Shown piece by piece: positions 49,601 through 57,600 of a stretch of 64,000 nt of DNA. A model generated the notes under the pieces. That model ran no database searches, was not told the DNA's origin, and saw only the letters and a program-made list of their open reading frames with translations. Position 1 is the first letter of the stretch, and each line of letters starts with the position of its first letter. The position numbers and the translations under genes are program-made. Source of the stretch: Scolanthus callimorphus (Eukaryota > Cnidaria > Anthozoa > Actiniaria > Edwardsiidae); the NCBI GenBank assembly GCA_033964015.1, contig CM066916.1, positions 13,246,501 through 13,310,500 of the forward strand, in the 5' to 3' direction.

Positions 49601-51231
49601 AATATTCAATTTTCATTAAATATTTCAGGAATTATAATAGAAAACGAAAATAAATAAAAAATCAACAAGCTACCTAAGGTGCGATAATCCGTTAATCCTT
49701 TTTGCTATGGTATGGGGAGCTGTGGGTACTATAATAGCAGCGTCCGCGCATAGTAATAATTTGTTCTTTGAGATTATCGATGAAATTGATAATATTGAGC
49801 TACCATACTGCGAGAATTCCATGTATTGCTCTGGAAAAAGAAGAGAAGTCACAGCACAGGTAGAGGAAAACAGCTAGTATCAAAATTAAGTTCGACATAG
49901 CCCGCAAAAAAGAGCACTCGCAGAAAGCGACCGCCGGTTCGTGCGAACAAAATTCTATCTTGTAAAACAAGAAATACTTTTTAATAATTTTTGATAAAGC
50001 TTGCTGTACCGTATCCTTAAAGGAGGACTGTAAGTGCTTATACCTTCGAATCTGCTTAAGCAACCTGGGATTTATGACATTTTGTATTAGAAGAAAAGAG
50101 TCTCTCATATCTTTACATGTTTTGTTGCAGATAACGGGCATGGAGGGAGCCATAGGGGACATGGGTTTGCTCGACATCGGCGTCGAAAACGAAGGCGCCG
50201 ACAATGACGAAGAGGAAAAAGACGGGGAAGACGGCAACGACAGGGATGACGGGTCAATCCAGTGTTCACTTCCCGAGAGGGAGGCGCCAGTAGGTGAGGA
50301 GGATCCAAAGATGAGTGAGCTTACAAGAATCGTGAAATTTCGTTTACCTTTCGGGAAATGTCGTGGAAAACTAGTCCAAGGCAACAATGAAAGCACTGTG
50401 GTGATTCACGAGATTCCACAAAGTCAATCGATGGGCCACAGATCACTTGGATACAGTGTGACAAACGAGGGGCTCGAGCTTGATGAAGACGATGACGAAG
50501 AAGCTCATATGGATGAACGTAGCTGCGAGGCGCCGAAGCGTGGATTAGATCTCAAGAATGGAGAAATAGAGTTCTGCAAAGGCGGGGATGAAAACTGCCA
50601 CGAAGACAGGGCAAAGCTGGTGGATGAAATAGTCGTGCAGGTGGAAGAAGACTATTATTGCTCTGAATTGGACCTTCTTGAAGAAACTGGGCCTATTCAA
50701 CAGACCGATGACGTAAGGCTGTGGTTTGTAGGTAGTGAAAGCTCTCCAGAGATTGCAATGGCAAATGAGAAAAAAGAGCAACCGTCGCCAACTAAAGAAA
50801 AAGAACCAGTCATCCAAGCAAGCTTGGGAAACGTTGATGACAAAGAGGATACAACTCCAGATTCATGCACAGTCAGCGGAGATTTTGAAGACAACCATCA
50901 GGAACGTGAAAGCTTTGTCAGAGAAACTCCTGTTCCACATGAGGAAGAGCTAAAGCTTGAAGAAGTGATAAGTCAGATCGATGTAGGGAAAGGAGCTGAT
51001 CCTGGTAGCTCAGTGCAAGAACTGGTGGATCACAGTTTGCGAGCTCAAGCCAGCGGCAATATTGGCACGCTTACTGACCCGAGTGACACCGGAATTGCTC
51101 TACAGAACATCACGTCTGATTTGATAGCAAGCGAAGGGGAAGAAGACATCAACAAGCAACCGCAAAACACTATCATGAGGGATGTTCAGAAGGGCCAAGG
51201 GCAGAAACGCGTTGAAGAAACCAAGTTCTAG
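28672..51231 (+). CDS. orphan LRR, cysteine-rich, multi-pass membrane receptor-like protein
   Basis: About 26 exons with GT-AG sites and matching phases encode roughly 1360 residues. In order: signal peptide MNSICCALVIYCVVQAST, a short linker, an LRR N-cap (CPANCNC), about ten leucine-rich repeats, a cysteine-rich ectodomain ending GYGGPLCEICERGYHKSMSR, a multi-pass membrane region with about eight hydrophobic segments, and a highly acidic 366-residue cytoplasmic tail. It is predicted to sit in the plasma membrane with LRRs outside. I do not recognise a named family: the membrane part lacks rhodopsin-type motifs such as DRY, so it is not an LGR-type receptor despite the LRRs. Ligand and signalling are unknown. 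Two exons (43190-43354 and 46905-47065) each lack one base relative to the frame set by their neighbours, so the gene is either recently broken or mis-sequenced. N-cap exons are the least certain. Confidence 0.8.
28740..29125 (+). repeat. dispersed repeat with CCCTAAAAGATAC words, copy 1
   Basis: This block shares, in opposite orientation, sequence with 38883-39238: the CATGGCGTGGCT phrase, GAGGTCTTATGTACCAAGTA, CGGAAATTTCTTGATGGG and several CCCTAAAAGATACC words. It lies directly after exon 1 of the receptor gene. Type of element is unknown. Confidence 0.7.
29303..29390 (-). mobile_element. retroelement 3'-tail fragment with (ATTG)n end, copy 1
   Basis: Read on -, the block gives CTTGACTAGCTTTGCTATTT … ATAAAAATTGATTGATTGATTGA. 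A related copy in the opposite orientation is at 49179-49268. A common end with a short tandem tail suggests a non-LTR retrotransposon or SINE. The family is not named. Confidence 0.55.
33972..40801 (+). CDS. receptor gene, exons 5-14: ten leucine-rich repeats, one per exon
   Basis: Exons are 33972-34043, 34696-34767, 35901-35972, 36504-36575, 37366-37437, 37716-37787, 38045-38116, 38479-38550, 39707-39787 and 40727-40801. The first eight are exactly 72 nt; the last two are 81 and 75 nt. All start and end in phase 2. Examples are DLSGNQLTQVTEGMFTGL and NLSMNQIDYISSGTFSDL, fitting L-x-x-N-x-L-x-x-I-x-x-x-x-F-x-x-L. Consensus asparagines and leucines weaken in the last two. One exon per repeat in phase 2 is also known from LRR-containing glycoprotein-hormone-type receptors, but here it precedes a different membrane module. 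Introns hold many MITEs. Confidence 0.88.
34290..34309 (+). repeat. 20-nt poly-C tract
   Basis: Uninterrupted run of C in an intron of the receptor gene. Comparable G/C runs occur at 6740-6757, 28519-28534 and 39251-39264, each at the edge of a repeat or MITE-rich area. Confidence 0.9.
34968..35372. mobile_element. MITE, CCCAGAGCTCCCCGGCTCG family, copy 2
   Basis: Left end CCCAGAGCTCCCCGGCTCG and right end GAGCCGAGGAGCTTTGGG are inverted, with ATTCTCGtA and TtCGAGAATg just outside. Internal CTCTGGTGACA words match the copy at 4501-4705. Intronic in the receptor gene. Confidence 0.75.
36020..36186. mobile_element. foldback MITE, TGGGCGTAATG family, copy 1
   Basis: TTGGGCGTAATGTTTTCCCA and TTTCAGATCACGTGGCATTC on the left pair with their inverse on the right. 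A second copy lies at 57173-57338 in an intron of the SR-rich gene. Intronic here in the receptor gene. Confidence 0.75.
36678..36943. mobile_element. foldback MITE with ACACGAGGCAATT ends
   Basis: GATACACGAGGCAATTCTCG on the left pairs with AAAAATTGCCTCGTGTTGCC on the right. Between them GCAACTCGCAACG and its complement recur about six times, giving short open frames on both strands that are not genes. Intronic in the receptor gene. Confidence 0.7.
38310..38440. mobile_element. short foldback element in receptor intron
   Basis: GGGCAAATTTGGTTGGATCC on the left pairs with the reverse complement of TTTTGCCCAATCAAACCAAA, and AAAATATCAGGGCTTG with its partner. The stem is about 40 bp. Confidence 0.7.
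38883..39238 (-). repeat. dispersed repeat with CCCTAAAAGATAC words, copy 2
   Basis: Opposite-orientation relative of 28740-29125 in an intron of the receptor gene, followed by a 14-nt C tract at 39251-39264. Confidence 0.7.
41547..43853 (+). CDS. receptor gene, exons 15-18: cysteine-rich ectodomain
   Basis: Exon 15 (41547-41716) encodes …CEGDICTPCHFGEYQ…CKKCPPG. Exon 16 (42628-42768) encodes GCKACARGTYV…CKVCPAG. Exon 17 (43190-43354) encodes CFCISNF…CEACPKGG and then, after a one-base shift at the G run 43298-43302, VSCNETQLVKEGYWWQF. Exon 18 (43655-43853) encodes DYNESWAYQNFLDTLMEPY to PCETGYGGPLCE. The C-x2-C pairs spaced by GxY/GxF resemble the GCC2/GCC3 (ephrin-receptor-like) repeats found before multi-pass regions in many orphan eukaryotic proteins. 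The read frame of exon 17 as printed hits TAG at 43324. Confidence 0.8.
41756..42000. mobile_element. TA-target MITE, AGAGCGG family, copy 1
   Basis: Ends AGAGCGGATTTCACATGACTG and CAGTCATGTGAAAACCGCTCT are inverted, with TA outside each. The middle has repeated aattGCAATTG and GTAATTAC words. Intronic in the receptor gene. A second complete copy is at 61691-61817. Confidence 0.8.
43385..43573. mobile_element. foldback MITE, GTTCACACGAGACCGG family, copy 1
   Basis: CTCCGTTCACACGAAACCGG on the left pairs with CCGGTCTCGTGTGAGCGGAG on the right. Inside are several GTACCAGAATTGTACCGGT-like words. A larger copy carrying a nested insert is at 59818-60349. Confidence 0.75.
44217..48711 (+). CDS. 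receptor gene, exons 19-25: multi-pass membrane region
   Basis: Exons are 44217-44426, 45142-45268, 45715-45857, 46905-47065, 47442-47659, 47896-48239 and 48527-48711. Hydrophobic segments include LIIQISMIGLIFLVIILILL (exon 19), LMLTVGLNVTVVVLCLVYY (21), SAFLILFITF (22), YPILFPLCTIIILYTFYY (23) and four in exon 24 (about VLTSGLSLIG, YIGMAAMASGFYAV, LLQLASLVATFFNL, VILVLANIMVTGLVV). CWYWEIVEMVRKLVL precedes the last group. Exon 22 reads …ITF and then continues naturally (RILGILPPTCMKLCQ) only after a one-base shift near 46970-46972. An odd cysteine loop (CMKLCQDRSQRNC) lies between segments. Confidence 0.8.
47265..47391 (+). mobile_element. half copy of the CCCAGAGCTCCCCGGCTCG MITE family
   Basis: AATCAGCCAATGAGCGA… followed by GAGGAGCTGGGGAGCCCTGA resembles the right half of the copies at 4501-4705 and 34968-35372. 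It ends 50 nt before a receptor exon. Confidence 0.55.
49179..49268 (+). mobile_element. retroelement 3'-tail fragment with (ATTG)n end, copy 2
   Basis: CTTGACTAGCTTTGCTATTT, GATCCTATGTAATCTG and a TTGATTGATTGATTGA tail match 29303-29390 in inverted orientation. It lies in the last large intron (48712-50130) of the receptor gene, which otherwise shows nothing notable. Confidence 0.55.
50131..51231 (+). CDS. receptor gene, last exon: acidic cytoplasmic tail
   Basis: After a tttgttgcag acceptor the exon reads ITGMEGAIGDMGLLDIGVEN and continues for 366 residues to TAG. It is very rich in Glu and Asp, with no predicted membrane segment and no recognised domain. One moderately basic patch (RIVKFRLPFGKCRGKL) lies near its residue 70. 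Its phase (0) matches the preceding exon. Such acidic tails often serve as flexible interaction regions; that is inference. A variant ATTAAA at 51383-51388 may serve as polyadenylation signal. Confidence 0.8.
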   Translation: MTGMEGAIGDMGLLDIGVENEGADNDEEEKDGEDGNDRDDGSIQCSLPEREAPVGEEDPKMSELTRIVKFRLPFGKCRGKLVQGNNESTVVIHEIPQSQSMGHRSLGYSVTNEGLELDEDDDEEAHMDERSCEAPKRGLDLKNGEIEFCKGGDENCHEDRAKLVDEIVVQVEEDYYCSELDLLEETGPIQQTDDVRLWFVGSESSPEIAMANEKKEQPSPTKEKEPVIQASLGNVDDKEDTTPDSCTVSGDFEDNHQERESFVRETPVPHEEELKLEEVISQIDVGKGADPGSSVQELVDHSLRAQASGNIGTLTDPSDTGIALQNITSDLIASEGEEDINKQPQNTIMRDVQKGQGQKRVEETKF

Positions 51232-51423
51232 AAGACACTGACAAATACAAAACGGTTGACTTCGACTATATATTCCATATGCATTTAAAGCTTGTAGTTT
51301 GTAGGTTTCGAGATTGAATCTTTTTGACTGGACTTCATTAGGAACTAATCGGTAACACTGTAACAAATTCGAATATAATGTAATTAAAATTATAATTTAA
51401 ACACTTATATGACGTATAATACA

Positions 51424-51665
51424 GCCGATTGTGTTTGGCTGTTTAACCCTAACAGTTCGCACGTTATGTTTGAACGCTGGAAAGTTGCGTTTCTAGGATG
51501 GAACAAGACGTTTCTTTGGAGAACCAAAGAGTTCTGCCCTCTCTGATTGGTCACTGAAAAATAAACATGGCGATTGCCCTTGAAACGTCTCACGTTTTGT
51601 CTCATAACGCAAACTTTCAAACGTAACGTGCGAACTGTTTGGGTTAAACAGCCAAACGCAATCAG
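51424..51665. mobile_element. foldback MITE, GTTTGGCTGTTTAACCC family
   Basis: GATTGTGTTTGGCTGTTTAA and CAGTTCGCACGTTATGTTTG on the left pair with their inverse on the right, forming arms of about 65 bp. The element lies about 190 bp beyond the receptor stop codon, possibly in the 3' UTR or just past it. Confidence 0.75.
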
Positions 51666-54062
51666 TACCATAGGGAAACGCTAAAATTAAGTTTACAGAT
51701 TTAAGATGTCTGACCTGTAACATTCGGGCTGTAGATGCACTTTACAATATAATTATGAGTGAAGGTTTTTCATTACGTAGTGAGTTCTGTCACTCAGCTC
51801 AGCAGTTCTTTGTCGTAACCCATCTTCAGGGTTAGGTATAGTGAGTTTAGAGACGGATCCTCGGTCTTTTGTCTGGACACAGGGACGCTGAGGGACGGGA
51901 GAACCCATGATGAGCACCCAGGTCTGAACACAACTGAAGCTCAAAAGAAAAATAACCTAACTGTTCGAGCCAGGCAAAAGTGACGGACTCATACATATAC
52001 TGTGTATATACTATAGCTGCTCCGACTATTTTAGTGCAGGTTACTTTGAAGGAAGTACACGTACTTTGGAAAATTAGCCATGGGATTCCGAAAGAGGAAG
52101 GAGGAGTTAGATAACTGTAAATGATTATTCATGTATTACATTCGTTAAATAAACTTGCACTCCTTTATCGAACTTTTCATGTCAAAAGATCGGACAAAAA
52201 GTCCGGTTTTTGACCCTGCGATGGACACGGTGATCACAGATCGTCGCCCACTTTCAGCGAATGACCTATAGACGCTTTTGTTATAAGATTTGTACACGCT
52301 CTTTTCGAGGGAAAAACACGAAGGTTGAACGCAACGAGACGGCAATCGATTAATACGAGACTAAAGTCTTTATTTATGAGAATGCTTCAGTGTTTAAACA
52401 ATTAAGGGTGCTTACATACTACGAAATTTATATACATACCAAAAGTAGAACTTGAATGCGTCCGCCAGTCAATAAAACATTGGCAACAAATTTTTTTTAT
52501 TCAGAGGATGCTACTAAAAACCTCGGCATCTGCTTCTTAAAGAAGAACGCAGCCAAACCTACATTGTGTTTATAGCTATCACCTATCTTGTAAAACCTTA
52601 TTAACATGCTCTATGTAAGATTTAGAGAAACATTCACTGACAATATAGAGCGAAATTCAAATGAGCGCAAATACACCTAGCCAATCACAAACGAGAGAAA
52701 TTGCAGGTTGCTACTGAATGGTTTCCCATTCACAAACCAAGTAAAACCACAATCACAAGCCCAGAACAATCACGCGGCGAGCACGTGATCACTACATGCA
52801 CAGCTGCATTTAGTTGAAAATATGATTGGGTGATAGAAATGAGCAAACAATGAAAAATGCAAGGTAAAATACTCCATTTCACTGTTGCGCAACAGGCTTT
52901 GTTTGAACCCAAGACAAGGTTGACCTTGCAATGTCAGGGACGTGAAACCTGTTAGCATTATAAAAGGACTGATTTTCATTCCAAGAGAATGAAGGTCTTA
53001 ATCAGTGCAAGGTCAACCATAGCCTCGGTGTGACGCAGCAATTCGGGGACTGTGAAAAGGACTCTTATTATTATTATTATTATAATTTTTTTTTTTGACA
53101 CTCATCTGAAACCCCGCTCTATCAAACCAACAACAAGACATGTTAGTCCTTCCTTATGGAAACATGTACGTTCACCGCTTTTGTTAACAACTAGCCTGCT
53201 TGCAGGCCGTTTATTGGTGTTTACGGCGGAAAAACGTTCAGTGGAAGTCACCATTGGGATATAGTGATTTCCAGCTTCAGTGATCCCGGCCACAATCGGC
53301 GCCATCTTGGACGTGCGCGAGAGCGAGGCGAGCAACTGATTTCAAGATGGCGACGATTGCAGCTGGGATCACGAACTGAAACTTTTTCGCCTTAAAACAC
53401 CCACAAGTCGTCTGCAAGCAGACAAGTTAGTATCAATACTAAAATCCGCCACATGCAGTCTGAGTTAGGATTCCCCTACTTCAATTGCAGGTTCTTTTTA
53501 ACAGACAACCAGCGTCTTGAGATTTTTCAATCGTTTTCCTTTGGTAATACCTGTACAAAAGTGCATGAATTGAGAAATATTCCAGAATCCTTTCATGACA
53601 AGAAGCTTCTTGACGAACGGAATACACCCTGTGTATCGTGCAATAGTCTATACATATACGCTTCATACACGTTAAGCGTGGTTCACACTAGCGACATAAC
53701 AACATAACCACGAGAGATCATGATTGTTCACACACAATGTCAACATTGATTTGTGCTTATGTAGGTATATTCTCACTTTTGAGTGGGATAATTTTGATTG
53801 GTAACGCCATGCTTATGTCGCTATGTCGCCATTTTGAACCAGGGCTAACATTCAATACGGTTCTCGGGCATCAGTCCTCGGGTTGAAGTGTTCTAGTATT
53901 GTACTAGTACCATTCCAAATTGTAAGTATGACGCGTATGGTCCAGATCTGAGCCAAATCGACCGGGGCTGTACCGTTCTGCAGTACTCACTTCCCGCAAA
54001 TGCCTTTGAATGACTTTGAATGCCGCAGATCCCTTGAATTGTGAGTGTCAAGTCTGGGCTAG
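51666..54062. other. convergent spacer between the receptor gene and the SR-rich gene
   Basis: No exon can be supported. It holds an inverted pair around 52915-53025 (aaGGTTGACCTTGCA / TGCAAGGTCAACCa), a TTA repeat at 53067-53085, a solo AGAGCGG-family MITE end at 53099-53120 and a hairpin-prone pair around 53675-53850 (GGTTCACACTAGCGACATAA against GCTATGTCGCCATTTTGAACC). Confidence 0.55.
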
Positions 54063-54686
54063 TCACAAATCAACCTTCATAAATCTCTGACCTTTAGCCT
54101 TGGCGACGTATTTCTTGACGAGATGACGAATTCTCTCAGGATCGATTGAGTGACTAGAGTTGGCGACCTAACAGAAGAATTAATATAAATGATAAGCTAA
54201 AATTGCTTTTGTTGGAGAATTGGGTTTCTTTTTTTAAAGACGTGTGTCAGAATTCCAGACGTTCTGACTTACGATAAAACCTGCTAACAACCACTGATGT
54301 TTGTAAACTCCACCGGCCGGTCAAGCATCATTATATGCAATATGTCAAGTCCCCCAACCTTGTCAAGAGAGCCGTAATTCAACCTTCGGGCTACAAGGGC
54401 TTCACATTGGCTACTGTCCCAATATCTTTTATCTTTTGTGTATCATTCTAGTGCCATTAAACCAGTACAAGTTTATCAAAAGTTTCAATTTAAAGTTACC
54501 ATAGAAGCTACCAAAGTGTTATGGAATAACTAGTGCCATTCATAGATGACTGACCTGTGGCACCGCTTTCCTGAGTATGTCCTTGTATTCGTCTTTACTG
54601 ATCTCCCTATGTTTGTAATACACTTTCAGAACAATCTTCACCTCTTCCTCCACACGAGCTTGCCTGTGCAGCTTATCCAAGAGTGT
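54063..54686 (-). CDS. SR-rich gene, last two exons with the conserved C-terminal block
   Basis: Exon 54555-54686 encodes TLLDKLHRQARVEEEVKIVL to RKAVPQ (44 codons, phase 0 both ends). Exon 54063-54167 encodes VANSSHSIDPERIRHLVKKY to KVDL and TGA. Helical, Lys/Glu-rich and the most conserved-looking part of the gene. Confidence 0.8.
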
Positions 54687-57600
54687 CTAAGCACAAATCA
54701 TATTGTAACGATTAGCACATGTATCTTATTAGATCTTTTTTCATGTAATGCGGGCGGATATTTTACGAGTTGTGGACGGGGTGAGAAAAAATGTGAGCAA
54801 CAGAGCAATCGACAGTGCCATTTACATCCCAACCGGAATTCCCGGGAATTTTGGCATAATGGTAAGCACCCCAGGTGGGAAATCGAAAGGACCAATTCCA
54901 TCCGATCGATAACATAATGGGCTGTTCCATAAAAATGTGTATCCCCCCTATCGAGGAACTCCAAATTTTTAGAAAAAAGCTCTACCCCTGTGGAAATTCC
55001 AGACTTCTGTACAACCCCTGTGGAAATTTGAAGCAACCCTGTGGAAATTCCTCATTCTCTTGTGTGCCTGTGGAAATTCCTCAGTTGCAAATGAATACCC
55101 TGTGGAAATTCCAGGGTAAAATGGATGGCCCTGTCGAAATTCCAGGGTCAACATCACAGACTCCGTGGAAATTCCAGGGTCAAAATCGCGGACTCCGCGG
55201 AAATTCCAGGGTCAAAATCGACAAACCCTGTGGAAATTCCAGGGCCAAACACAGCGACCCTGTGGAATTTCCAGGTTCCTCGATAGGGGGGGGGGGGGGG
55301 AATTGTGAATTGGACTGCATTTATTAAGCTAACTAAATTAACCCTCAAATCGTGACACTGACCGAAAAGCCAAATAAGGATCTCCAATCATTGGTGTATT
55401 TACGAATAGCAATAAACGAGTTCGCATTCTCAGATTCGTAGTAGGAAGGAGTTACATACCGTTCATGTTTTCTAATATAACCTAATATCATTTATTAAAC
55501 TGGGTCTTTCATGGGCCTATCCGATGGGGTACTAGATGACATTAGCTTGTCCGTTTTTTTTCCTGAGAGTATAGCAAAACAACTTCTCTATGGGGTGATG
55601 TTTAAAATCTAAGCTCCTACTCTTCTGAGTTTTTTTATTGCGCCAAAGCAACCTATACATATAAACATCGTAGCGACAATGTGTAAACAGTTCACCCATC
55701 TCACCTGCACTTTGGTTTTCTCCGGTTCATCTGCCTTCTTCTTCTTCTCTTTCCCTAGCTTAGGTTTGTCTGACAGGACCTCTGATGGGTCGTAATCCTC
55801 ACCAGCCAGCATGGCCTGTATAACGGGATCGTTATCAGGGTCATACTCCTCTTCCTCGGGCACGTATGGTTCGTCCTCGGGAACGTATGGTTCGTCCTCC
55901 GGATTCTTGGGTTCGCCCCCTCCTTGCTGGTTTTCCCAAAACTCCTCGTTCATCTTTTCAATGATATCTGGGGAGGCAACATCCATATCCATCGGGGAAT
56001 CGATTTTGACTTCCAGATGTTCGCTCTTCTTCTTCTTCCTCTCAGGAAATTTTGGGCCATCATCTAGGAATGGGATAACGGTACTTGATAACTGTAGTCC
56101 TAGAAGCGAGGTCTTTTTTTCTATCGCTGAGGAAGCACCTTCACTTGAGAACCCCTGTGGTGCACTCGCCTGAGTAGGTTCAATAAAAGGCAGTGCTGGC
56201 GGAAGCTGTCTTCCTCCCTGGAGAAATCGCATCTGGTCTTGAGAGCTTGAGCTCTGCTCAGGTGACATTAATGGTCTCACTAGAGACTTGACTACAGGAG
56301 GGAATACATTAACTTCCTGCTGTTGCTGTAGCATGTGGTTCTGAGATGTATTGGATGCTGTTCTTGTATCCTGGGCTGCCGCGTGCGGTGAATGTTGTAC
56401 TTTGGGTCTCGGTGGGGGTGGGGGTGGGGGTGACTGGTCACCAGCACTTTCAGAATTCCCAGAGGACAAATTAAGCGATGCGGGTAGAAACCCAGATACA
56501 ATTTCTCTAATGGATTTTTGACCAGACGCTTTATCCAAAGCTGCAGGCTGCGTATCAACTGTGTTTTGCATATCCTTTTCATGTTCATTTTCTTGTTTCT
56601 CACTAGACTGATTAACTTCTGCACTTTTATCCGAAATTTCATCGTTCAACTTTTCTTCCACATCAATTTCATTTTTATCTTGAAGGGAGTTTTCGTTTTC
56701 ATTTGTCACCAAATTAGTATCTTTTAAGTTCTCTTTGTCGGAATCCTTTGCCCTTTCCTTTGTAGGCATAATGGCATTTTCCAGTTCATCCTGTAAGGAT
56801 GCCAAGGCAGGAGTAGCACGAATTTTCTTTCCAAGCTCTGTAAGGTTATGGCTCTTTTTCAATATCAACAACGGTTTGGTCCGAAGCGGGTTGTCGCTAA
56901 AGCGTAAGAAAGCCAGACAAAATGTCAGCGTTAAATAACAAGATGGCCAGTTGCAAACCACATTCGCACCAATTCCAGGGTGGGTACAAATCAATATGGA
57001 GTTTGTGGGGGAACTAGGGAGGCTATTATAAAATTTGTTGATATCCAGGGTGGATAGATAATTCCTGGGTGGAAGGCCCCTCGTAGCTTTGAGGTTTAGA
57101 GCACCAGCGATTTCCTATATTCAATTCAATCTTAACCGGATGAAATGGTTTCGTAGACAATAGACCTCTTTCACTTGGGCGTAATGTTGTCTCATTTCAG
57201 ATTACGTGGCATTCTCATGTTTTTCTTTCTTTTTCTGCTACGCACTAAAGGATGAATGAATATGGAAGCAACCCAAACAAAGCAAGATTATTCAAATGAA
57301 TGCCACCTGATCGGAAATGGGGCAATCATACGCCCAAGCGAAACAGCTCTATTTGCACGTGATTCTCAAAATATCGACGGTCGACGAAAACACAAAAATA
57401 TCGCGACTGAAGCTTTCCATATATTTCCAATATGGCTTTGAAAGGGAGCTCACCTAAAACTCACAATGTTATTTATTTTGACAAACATGAATTTGATAGT
57501 GCAGCCAATGTTTAAACTTTATAAACGCTTAGCAATAGAGTCAGAAGTAGTAACCATTGGATGTCCTGATATTTGAGGAAAATAGGAAAAAAGAAAAACT

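Noticed and set aside
49800..50396. 198-residue - strand frame opposite the acidic tail exon
   Set aside because: Antisense of a Glu/Asp-rich coding exon; no splice sites and Ser/Pro-rich only by mirror composition.
54985..55275. CRISPR-like regular array
   Set aside because: Host is a eukaryote, repeat units vary in length and the spacers are degenerate copies of the unit. It is a minisatellite.
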